Positions 49,489 to 56,438 of a stretch of 56,438 bases of DNA are shown here, one piece after another. The DNA is taken from positions 1 through 56,438 of the forward strand of contig JABFQZ010000026.1 in the NCBI GenBank assembly GCA_013141435.1, in the 5' to 3' direction. Positions within the stretch are counted from its first letter, which is position 1, and every line of letters starts with the position of its first letter. The notes beneath the pieces are model-generated. The model was not told the DNA's origin and searched no databases. It saw only the letters and a program-made list of their open reading frames with translations. This DNA is from Ferruginibacter sp. Lineage in GTDB: Bacteria; Bacteroidota; Bacteroidia; Chitinophagales; Chitinophagaceae. Both the position numbers and the translations under genes were made by a program.

Positions 49489-51669
49489 ATGACTGAACCA
49501 AAAAGATACTTAATTACATCTGCTTTGCCTTATGCGAATGGACCAAAACATATTGGACACCTTGCTGGAGCTTACTTGCCAGCAGATATATATGTACGTT
49601 ATTTGCGTGCTAAGAAATGCGATGTAGTGTATGTATGTGGAAGTGATGAACATGGTGCTGCTATTACTATACAGGCTATGAAAGAAAAAACTACGCCAAA
49701 AGCTATTGTAGATAAATACCATGCAATGCTAAAAAGTAATATGGCTGACTTGGGTATTTCTTTTGATATTTATCACAGAACAAGTGAGCAAATACATCAT
49801 GAAACGGCTCAAGAGTTTTTTACAATGTTGAACAATAATGGCGATTTGGAAATAAAAGAAACGGAGCAATTTTTTGATGAAGAAGCAAATACTTTTTTGG
49901 CAGATAGATACATAATTGGAACTTGCCCTGTTTGTGCAAGCGATAGTGCCTACGGCGACCAATGCGAAAAATGTGGTACCGATTTGAGCCCCGAACAATT
50001 GATAAATCCAAGAAGTACACTTAGTGGAAACACTCCAATAAAAAAAGCAACTACCCATTGGTATTTGCCATTAAATAAACATGAAGATTTTTTGCGAAAA
50101 TGGATTTTAGAAGACCATAAAGATGATTGGAAAGCCAATGTAATAGGGCAATGCAAAGGGTGGATAGAAATGGGATTGCAGCCAAGAGCTGTTACAAGAG
50201 ATTTGGATTGGGGAGTAAAAGTGCCAGCCGAAGAGGGGAAAGTTTTATACGTATGGTTTGATGCACCTATTGGTTATGTTAGTGCTACAAAGCAATGGGC
50301 TATAGATAACGAAAAAGATTGGAAACCTTATTGGTATAGCGATGATACTAAGTTGGTGCATTTTATAGGAAAAGATAACATTGTATTTCATTCAATAATT
50401 TTTCCAATAATATTAAAATTGCATGGAAATATTTTGCCTGATAATGTGCCAAGCAATGAATTTATGAATTTGGAAGGTGATAAAATGAGTACGAGCCGTG
50501 GGTGGAGTATAGAAATGGATGATTATATAAACGACTTTGTAAAAAAAGAAAACGGTGGCGACCAAATGGTAGATGCTTTGCGTTATTATTTGAATGCCAT
50601 TGCACCCGAAACAAAAGATAGTGAGTTTACATGGAAAGGTTTTCAAGAAGCAGTTAATGGCGAGCTGGTGGCGGTTTTTGGAAATTTTGTGAACCGGGCA
50701 TTTGTATTAATGCATAAACTATGTGGCGGTAAAGTGCCAAAGTTTAGTAATGAAATAATAGACGACGCCGATAAGCAATTGCTTGAAGAAATAAAAAACA
50801 CAAAAACATTAATAGAAAAAAATATTGAAGGATATAAATTTAGAGATGCACTTACTGCGGTAATAGACCTTGCAAGAAAAGGTAATAAATACATGCAAGA
50901 TAAAGAGCCATGGATAATAGCAAAGCAAACCAACGAAGATGGAAAGCCGACTACAGAAGCTCAACAAAAAATTGATAACTGTATGCATATTTGTTTGCAA
51001 TTGGTTGCAAACCTAGCCATTTTTATTAATCCATTTTTGCCCAATGCTGCAAAAAGAATGTGTGTGATGATGAAGACTGTAGAAAAAATGTTGGATTGGG
51101 AAAATGCTGGAAGTGCAAAATTATTAAGTGTAGGCTATTCGTTACGACCACCTGAATTATTGTTCAGAAAAATAGAAGATACAGAAGTAGCAGAACAAGT
51201 TGAAAAATTAAAAATTAAAAGTGCAGCTATAAACATGAATAAAGAAACTATTATAAAGGAACAGTTGGCAAATAGCAGTGTGCAGTTGGCAGTTAGCAAA
51301 GAGAAAGAAGCAACTGAGCATGCAAAAAAATGCAATATTAAATCTGAAATTCAATTTGACGATTTTGCAAAAATAGATTTAAAAGTAGGTACTATTTTAA
51401 GTGCCTCAAAAGTAGAAAAAGCTGATAAATTATTGAAGCTTGAAGTAGATTTAGGTTTTGAAACCAGAACGATTGTAAGCGGCATTGCTCTTCACTTTGA
51501 GCCTGATGCTATTGTAGGTAAACAGGTAGTTGTAGTAGTAAACTTAGCTCCACGAAAAATGCGTGGAATAGAAAGTAATGGTATGATTTTAATGGCCGAA
51601 GATGCGGCTGGTAAATTGCATTTTGTAGCACCAAATGATGCAGTACATAATGGCAGTGGAGTTAATTAA
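49489..51669 (+). CDS. metG: Methionyl-tRNA synthetase
   Basis: A 726-residue enzyme that charges tRNA-Met with methionine. The HIGH motif is at residues 21-24 (PKHIGHLAG), the zinc-binding cysteines lie in CPVCASDSAYGDQCEKCG, and the KMSKS-type loop is Lys332-KMSTS. The anticodon domain follows, then a linker and a C-terminal tRNA-binding domain (about 625-726; FDDFAKIDLKVGTILSASKV). A linker at about residues 590-605 looks repetitive (QLANSSVQLAVSKE) and is coded by repeat-like DNA (51262-51298). KMSTS in place of KMSKS is common in this group. Confidence 0.97.
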   Translation: MTEPKRYLITSALPYANGPKHIGHLAGAYLPADIYVRYLRAKKCDVVYVCGSDEHGAAITIQAMKEKTTPKAIVDKYHAMLKSNMADLGISFDIYHRTSEQIHHETAQEFFTMLNNNGDLEIKETEQFFDEEANTFLADRYIIGTCPVCASDSAYGDQCEKCGTDLSPEQLINPRSTLSGNTPIKKATTHWYLPLNKHEDFLRKWILEDHKDDWKANVIGQCKGWIEMGLQPRAVTRDLDWGVKVPAEEGKVLYVWFDAPIGYVSATKQWAIDNEKDWKPYWYSDDTKLVHFIGKDNIVFHSIIFPIILKLHGNILPDNVPSNEFMNLEGDKMSTSRGWSIEMDDYINDFVKKENGGDQMVDALRYYLNAIAPETKDSEFTWKGFQEAVNGELVAVFGNFVNRAFVLMHKLCGGKVPKFSNEIIDDADKQLLEEIKNTKTLIEKNIEGYKFRDALTAVIDLARKGNKYMQDKEPWIIAKQTNEDGKPTTEAQQKIDNCMHICLQLVANLAIFINPFLPNAAKRMCVMMKTVEKMLDWENAGSAKLLSVGYSLRPPELLFRKIEDTEVAEQVEKLKIKSAAINMNKETIIKEQLANSSVQLAVSKEKEATEHAKKCNIKSEIQFDDFAKIDLKVGTILSASKVEKADKLLKLEVDLGFETRTIVSGIALHFEPDAIVGKQVVVVVNLAPRKMRGIESNGMILMAEDAAGKLHFVAPNDAVHNGSGVN

Positions 51670-51723
51670 TGCAATTAACAATTAGTTACATTTTGGTTAA
51701 CAACAAATTATATAATTGTAAAA

Positions 51724-51731
51724 TACTTTTG
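51724..51731 (+). promoter_or_regulatory. -7 element TACTTTTG for the outer-membrane-type gene
   Basis: Exact TAnnTTTG match, 20 nt before the ATG at 51752. No -33 TTG at the usual distance was seen. Confidence 0.55.
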
Positions 51732-51751
51732 CATAAACCAAAACAATTATT

Positions 51752-53137
51752 ATGCAAAAAGTACTACTATTACCTATCCTTTTTTTCATTATTGTAACTG
51801 CTTATTCCCAAAATGCCGATTTAATAAAAAATTATAAGTTTAGAGTAGAAAAATACAAAGCTATTGACCTTGGGTTTAACACAAACGGACAAAACTCCAA
51901 TAACTTTGGCAACGGAATAATTAACAGGAGTATAAATGCTGGCCTAAATACTAACCTAATTTGCTTAAGAAGTACCGATAAAATTTACCGAGTAATTAAT
52001 TCAGGTTTAATTACAAGTTTTGAATCTAATTCTAAAAAAGACATTAGCAATCCTTTTAAAATTAGGCAAGCAAATATTACACCCTATTTTACTGTAAACA
52101 ATAAATGGTATTTTAAAAATAATTTTTTGGAAATTGGCACAGAAATATTAGCAGGTTCGAATAGCAGGAAAGAAACAAATTTATTAGCGTCAACATCATC
52201 TAGTAAGTATAATGTAAAAAACTTTGAAGAAAATTTAGTTGTAGGTGTAGGAAAAGGTAGGCTTGAAAATGTAACCGATATGCAAAATGCAATATGGTTG
52301 GCAAAAATATTGGAAGAAGATAAAAACCTTAGTAGAAAGCTTACTTTAGATGAAATAAATGGTTTGGCAAAAGAATTAACCAAATCTAATAATTTCAGAA
52401 TTTTAGATAATAGAAGAAAAATAATATACACTTTAAAAGTTATTGATAAATATTTGCAAAGTAAAAACGTAATTGCTAAAACCGATATAAATTATTTTGC
52501 CAATTTGAATGATATACTATATTTTGCCAATAACGCTTTTAGACAATCAGGAACTATTAAGTATGTAAGATTAATACCTCATTTTGGAAACAATGAAGAT
52601 ATTGGCGAACAGAAAGTTTCATCAAGTGTAAATAAATACATTTATAGCAATAAAAATATTGGTGCTAAACTGCGAATAGGTTATGAAAAATATAAACCTA
52701 TTAATCTTTATAAGCAATTAGAATATGGCTTTTCGGCTAATGCATTGTACAATGAAAACAAGATAAATAATAAGAGTTATTCAAACACTATACTAATAAG
52801 TGAAAACGATTTAAACAACATTGAAAAAAATGTAGGACTAGATTATTTTATAAATTACAAGTTTTACCCAAATACAAGAACCGTTATTTCGGCTGCTTTT
52901 AGTGGAGAAAACAAGTATCAGTTTTACAAAAATAGTAGTAGTTTAAATAATGATACGTTTATTCAAAGTGAATTTAAAATTTCTGTAAATGCAAATTATT
53001 TTATAAACCACAATACTCGTTTTCTTTTAGAGATTGGTGAAAATTATACTCAAAGAGTATCACAAAATACATCAATATATGCCAATTTATTTCATAATTC
53101 TTTATATGCAAATGCCGGAATAAGAATATCAATTTAA
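51752..53137 (+). CDS. Unrecognised exported, probably outer-membrane beta-barrel protein
   Basis: A 461-residue protein with a clear signal peptide (MQKVLLLPILFFIIVTAYSQ). I do not recognise the family. The N-terminal part (about 40-150) and the C-terminal part (about 290-460) show alternating hydrophobic residues typical of membrane strands, for example KIYRVINSGLITSFES and VGLDYFINYKFYP, with the last strand ending LYANAGIRISI as in outer-membrane barrels. A central helical insert (about 150-240, rich in Lys/Glu, DMQNAIWLAKILEEDKNLS) separates them. It stands alone with its own -7 element and a terminator. No function is proposed. Confidence 0.75.
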   Translation: MQKVLLLPILFFIIVTAYSQNADLIKNYKFRVEKYKAIDLGFNTNGQNSNNFGNGIINRSINAGLNTNLICLRSTDKIYRVINSGLITSFESNSKKDISNPFKIRQANITPYFTVNNKWYFKNNFLEIGTEILAGSNSRKETNLLASTSSSKYNVKNFEENLVVGVGKGRLENVTDMQNAIWLAKILEEDKNLSRKLTLDEINGLAKELTKSNNFRILDNRRKIIYTLKVIDKYLQSKNVIAKTDINYFANLNDILYFANNAFRQSGTIKYVRLIPHFGNNEDIGEQKVSSSVNKYIYSNKNIGAKLRIGYEKYKPINLYKQLEYGFSANALYNENKINNKSYSNTILISENDLNNIEKNVGLDYFINYKFYPNTRTVISAAFSGENKYQFYKNSSSLNNDTFIQSEFKISVNANYFINHNTRFLLEIGENYTQRVSQNTSIYANLFHNSLYANAGIRISI

Positions 53138-53179
53138 TGCGATAATCTTTAAAAAAAACTTATTTTTAGTTTCAAATAC

Positions 53180-53210
53180 AGCTTCAAAAATTACATTTTG
53201 AAGCTTTTTT
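53180..53210 (+). terminator. Rho-independent terminator after the outer-membrane-type gene
   Basis: AGCTTCAAAA (53180-53189) and TTTTGAAGCT (53196-53205) form a perfect 10-bp stem with a 6-nt loop, followed by a T-run. Confidence 0.85.
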
Positions 53211-53270
53211 ATATGCCAATAAATTGCCTTAACTTCATAAAAAATTACAGAAAAAATTAAAATGAAATAT

Positions 53271-53320
53271 GTCATTACAAAAATTTACAATGGCAAATAA
53301 TTCTCTCTTATTGAAGCAAT
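53271..53320 (+). repeat. Degenerate GTCATTACAA element before the DPP-IV-like gene
   Basis: GTCATTACAAAAATTTACAA followed by TTATTGAAGCAAT, matching the pair at 37491-37556 upstream of the M1 peptidase in the same order. Both copies lie upstream of exported peptidase genes. Confidence 0.45.
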
Positions 53321-53341
53321 AAATAAAATAAATATAAACCA

Positions 53342-55534
53342 ATGAAGAAAATATTTCTATCTCTTTTTGTTATTATTTCTGTAGCTACAGTGGCACAACA
53401 AAAAGTATTGACGATGCAAGATGCTATGCTAAATGCCCGTACCTCACTTGCTCCCGAAAACATGCGTCAGTTGCAGTTTTTAAAAGGCACTGAAGAATAT
53501 GCTTATATAAAAAAAATAGATGGTGTAGATGAGTGGATTAGAGGAAACTTTTCGTTGAAAGAAGAAAAAACTTTGCTCAAACTTTCGCAAATAAATAGGC
53601 AACTAAAGGGTTATAATGTAAGTGAATTAAAAACCATGCCAGCGGTGCAATTTGTACAAAATATTTATTCAATTATTGTAAAAGGTATAAAATATAGTTT
53701 TGAATTAAATACTGATGGAAAGAAAGATGAGGCTTCATCTAAAGACTCTATGCCAGCTGGTGCTGATGAAAGCATTTTGCAATATAAAGCATATTTAAAA
53801 AACAATAATTTATTTGTTGCAAAATACGATGATGCAAAGCAGGTAACAACAGATGGAAGCGAAAATATTGTTTATGCATCATCGGTACATAGAGATGAAT
53901 TTGGTATAAATAAAGGAACATTTTGGAACAATACTGGAAACATGTTAGCGTTTTATAGAATGGATCAAAGTATGGTTAATGATTATCCAATAATAGATTG
54001 GACAGCACATCCAGCAAAAAATGAAAATATAAAATACCCAATGGCTGGAGGCAAAAGCCATGAAGTAACTGTAGGGGTTTATAACACTGAAACAAATAAA
54101 ACAATTTGGCTAAAAACACAAGATGGTATTTTTAATGATGCAACTACTCCTTTTGAAATATTAAACAATACTAAAGAAAGATACCTAACAAATATAGCTT
54201 GGAGTGCCGATGATAAATATGTATTTGTAGCAATTGTAAACAGAGCCCAAAACCATGTTTGGTTAAATAAATATGATGCAACTACTGGCAATTATTTATC
54301 AACATTATTTGAAGAAACCAATGATAAATATTTCGAACCATTAGTACCTATGCTTTTTGTAAAAAACAAGCCCAATATGTTTATTTGGCAAAGTAAAAGA
54401 GATGGCTGGAACCATTTGTACTTGTACAATGTACATGGAAAATTACAAACACAGTTAACTAAAGGTAAATGGGATGTAATAGACGTAAAAGGCTTTGACG
54501 AAAAAGGAGAAAATATTTTTTATGTATCTACCGAAGAATCGCCAATTAACAAAAACTTATATTTGCTCAATTTAAAAACATTAAAAACTACCAGACTTAC
54601 AAAAGCAAGTGGCGTACACAACATTAGTATAAGCAACTCAGGTAAATATTTTATAGATAATTATAGCAATACACAAACACCAAAAATAATTAATATTACA
54701 GAAGTAAAAACTGGTAAAAGTAAACAGTTATTACAATCACCAAACCCTTTAGTTACCTACGATTTAGGGCAATTAGAAATTTTTACTATAAAAAATAACA
54801 ATGACGATGATTTGTATTGCCGTACATTTAAACCCTTAAATTTTGATAGTACAAAAAAATATCCTGTAATAGTATATTGGTATGGAGGACCTCATGCACA
54901 AATGATTTTAAATGCTTGGAATGGTGGTGCTGGCGATTATTGGTTTCAATACATGGCTCAAAAAGGCTATTTAGTTTTTACAATAGATACAAGAGGTAGT
55001 ATGAATAGAGGTAGGGATTTTGAACAAACTATTTTTAGAAAAGCTGGCGAAATGCAAATGGAAGATTTGAAGGCAGGCGTAAATTATTTGAATACAAAAC
55101 AGTATGTAGATAAAACCAACATGGGATTATTTGGGTGGAGTTATGGAGGTTTTTTAACTACAAATTTTATACTAAATAACCCAGGTGTTTTTAAAGCAGC
55201 TGTAGCTGGTGGGGCTGTAATGAATTGGCAATTGTATGAAATTATGTATGGCGAAAGGTACATGGATACGCCACAAGAAAACCCCGAAGGATATACTAAA
55301 ACAAACCTTATAAAACAGGTAAGCAAATTAAAAGATAAATTACTATTAATTCATGGAATGCAAGACCCAGTTGTGGTTCAGCAACATTCTGTAGATTTTG
55401 TAAAAGCAGCAGTAGATGCTGGTGTACAGGTAGATTATATGATTTACCCAGGGCATGAGCATAATGTGCTTGGTAAAGATAGAGTACATTTATACCAAAA
55501 AGTAACAGATTATTTTCAACAATATTTGAAGTAA
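53342..55534 (+). CDS. Secreted S9 (dipeptidyl-peptidase IV-like) serine peptidase
   Basis: A 730-residue exported prolyl-type peptidase. A signal peptide (MKKIFLSLFVIISVATVAQ) is followed by an eight-bladed-propeller-like region (about 60-490) and the alpha/beta hydrolase domain (about 500-730) with nucleophile Ser600 (GWSYGGFLTT), Asp675 (HGMQDPVVV) and His707 (YPGHEHNVLG). DPP-IV enzymes remove dipeptides, often X-Pro, from protein N-termini. It is probably used with the M1 peptidase to digest external peptides. The small zinc protease starts 3 bp after the stop codon. Confidence 0.93.
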   Translation: MKKIFLSLFVIISVATVAQQKVLTMQDAMLNARTSLAPENMRQLQFLKGTEEYAYIKKIDGVDEWIRGNFSLKEEKTLLKLSQINRQLKGYNVSELKTMPAVQFVQNIYSIIVKGIKYSFELNTDGKKDEASSKDSMPAGADESILQYKAYLKNNNLFVAKYDDAKQVTTDGSENIVYASSVHRDEFGINKGTFWNNTGNMLAFYRMDQSMVNDYPIIDWTAHPAKNENIKYPMAGGKSHEVTVGVYNTETNKTIWLKTQDGIFNDATTPFEILNNTKERYLTNIAWSADDKYVFVAIVNRAQNHVWLNKYDATTGNYLSTLFEETNDKYFEPLVPMLFVKNKPNMFIWQSKRDGWNHLYLYNVHGKLQTQLTKGKWDVIDVKGFDEKGENIFYVSTEESPINKNLYLLNLKTLKTTRLTKASGVHNISISNSGKYFIDNYSNTQTPKIINITEVKTGKSKQLLQSPNPLVTYDLGQLEIFTIKNNNDDDLYCRTFKPLNFDSTKKYPVIVYWYGGPHAQMILNAWNGGAGDYWFQYMAQKGYLVFTIDTRGSMNRGRDFEQTIFRKAGEMQMEDLKAGVNYLNTKQYVDKTNMGLFGWSYGGFLTTNFILNNPGVFKAAVAGGAVMNWQLYEIMYGERYMDTPQENPEGYTKTNLIKQVSKLKDKLLLIHGMQDPVVVQQHSVDFVKAAVDAGVQVDYMIYPGHEHNVLGKDRVHLYQKVTDYFQQYLK

Positions 55535-55537
55535 TTT

Positions 55538-56185
55538 ATGGGAATTGCAGAACTAGATAATAACACAAACACTATTACCATAAAAGCAAATCTTTATTTT
55601 TATGGCAATGCCGCCAATGCTGCAATTAGCCAACAAATTTGTAATGATATAAATTTGTATTGGAATATACTTAATGCGCATGCCATAATTAACGAAAGAG
55701 GCTATGGGTTTATTTTAAATACTACTGGCATTTATAAACAATTTCTTACACCAAAAGATGTTATTGAAAATACAAATCCATTAAATAATTTTTTTAGAAT
55801 AGAAGAAAAAGCCAGCGAAAATATTTCTTTTGTAGATGGTGTAGGAAGTAATACTGGGTATTTTCAGTTAAATAATTTACTCAACAATTCGAGTACAGCA
55901 GCGCATGAATTTGGGCATACATTAGGTTTAGAGCACCCAGAAGTATTAGACATACGTGGGCAAGGCACACCTGGTATTATGTACCCAAGAGGTACAATTG
56001 TAGATGCCAATTTTCAGTACGACCCACATGTAGAAGCTGGTGCTTATTGCGGTACTATGAACCCAGTACATAGAAAAGTTTTACAAAAAGATATTGATGA
56101 TTTGCATTTAGAAAAACTACATTTTAAAAATACAATTGCAGTAGTAGGCGCATTTACAAGTGTTTGGCATAATGCACATTTGTAA
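55538..56185 (+). CDS. Small metzincin-type zinc metalloprotease
   Basis: A 215-residue protein with the metzincin zinc site His123-Glu124-x2-His127-x2-Gly130-x2-His133 (AHEFGHTLGLEHPEV) and the Met-turn GIMYPRGT, i.e. matrixin-like/M10-type. No signal peptide is present: the N-terminus is MGIAELDNNTNTITIKAN. The gene starts 3 bp after the DPP-IV-like gene, so translation is probably coupled. An in-cytosol role or export by another route must explain the missing signal. Unlike most matrixins it has no visible pro-domain. Substrate unknown. Confidence 0.82.
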   Translation: MGIAELDNNTNTITIKANLYFYGNAANAAISQQICNDINLYWNILNAHAIINERGYGFILNTTGIYKQFLTPKDVIENTNPLNNFFRIEEKASENISFVDGVGSNTGYFQLNNLLNNSSTAAHEFGHTLGLEHPEVLDIRGQGTPGIMYPRGTIVDANFQYDPHVEAGAYCGTMNPVHRKVLQKDIDDLHLEKLHFKNTIAVVGAFTSVWHNAHL

Positions 56186-56244
56186 TACTCAAAGATAATT
56201 AATATCGAAAAAAATGAATAAACTAAAAAATGGTTTATATTTTT

Positions 56245-56438
56245 TTACAAAAATTCAGCAATAGTTTCCCATTTTGAATTACTGTCAAAATATTTTTTAA
56301 AATTCCCTTTTTCCTGTTTTCGACAAATTTTCTACTTGCAAAACATAATCAATTAGTTTAGATTTATTTATACTTTTTAAAGTGTGTTTTTGGGTGTCCT
56401 AGAGTTGTTTTTTATTAAATTTGGTACATGTTTGTACG
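56245..56438 (-). pseudogene. Possible frameshifted 3' end of a gene entering from the right edge
   Basis: On the minus strand a frame is open from the window edge for about 45 codons, ending SKTGKREF at a TAA (56299-56297). If one T of the TTTT at 56299-56302 were missing, the frame would continue KKYFDSNSKWETIAEFL to a stop at 56247-56245. I do not recognise the product. It may be a real gene with a homopolymer frameshift, a pseudogene, or chance. Confidence 0.3.

Overview
The window looks like a chromosome segment of a low-GC Bacteroidota, most likely Chitinophagales or a related order. Three proteins carry type IX secretion (T9SS) C-terminal signals: two type A domains (genes ending at 2084 and 3460) and one CHU_C/type B domain (gene ending at 36315). 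Many intergenic regions carry the Bacteroidota -7 promoter element TAnnTTTG. Family content agrees with this: HYC_CC_PP-type small protein, DUF6702, HupE/UreJ, DUF3810, DUF983, M1 and DPP-IV-like peptidases. Family names come from recognising motifs by eye; no search was run.

Region 1 (1-9200): a secreted beta-helix protein cut by the left edge, a dicarboxylate/amino acid symporter, a secreted vanadium-haloperoxidase/PAP2-like enzyme, and a metal-linked pair made of a Cys-rich small protein and a TonB-dependent receptor with an N-terminal heavy-metal-associated domain.

Region 2 (9319-17740) is the most interesting part. It holds an XRE regulator, a 16-bp palindrome in the divergent gap, a C39-like/VKOR/thioredoxin fusion, a 69-residue peptide precursor with eight cysteines in its core, a TlpA-like lipoprotein, two tandem DUF6625 proteins with a glycosyltransferase-like DxD motif, a C39-peptidase ABC exporter and a HlyD-type adaptor. 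The parts match what a disulfide-bonded, possibly glycosylated, leader-processed secreted peptide would need. They resemble the glycocin clusters of Firmicutes in logic, but the peptide and enzymes are not obviously homologous to them.

Region 3 (17741-31394): a hairpin-rich gap, an aminotransferase, CcmC-like and CcmD-like cytochrome c maturation proteins, glutamate dehydrogenase, an Ada-like/AlkB alkylation-repair pair, a minus-strand deoxyribose operon (deoC, aldehyde dehydrogenase, short aldehyde dehydrogenase) into which a now broken GxxExxY gene has been placed, a Kup potassium transporter and two paralogous alpha/beta hydrolases.

Region 4 (31522-46074): an S66 carboxypeptidase, a 1282-residue Ig-repeat adhesin-like T9SS cargo, DUF6702 and HupE/UreJ proteins, an M1 peptidase, a DUF983 protein, an ABC exporter with a SemiSWEET-like protein, YifB/ComM next to a 14-bp minisatellite, and a DUF3810 zincin-like membrane protein.

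Region 5 (46161-56438): a housekeeping cluster (DUF177, rpmF, plsX), a second S66 peptidase, metG with a repeat-like linker, an unrecognised outer-membrane-type protein, a DPP-IV-like peptidase coupled to a small zinc metalloprotease, and a possible broken gene tail entering from the right edge. No tRNA, rRNA, CRISPR array, transposase or prophage gene was found.
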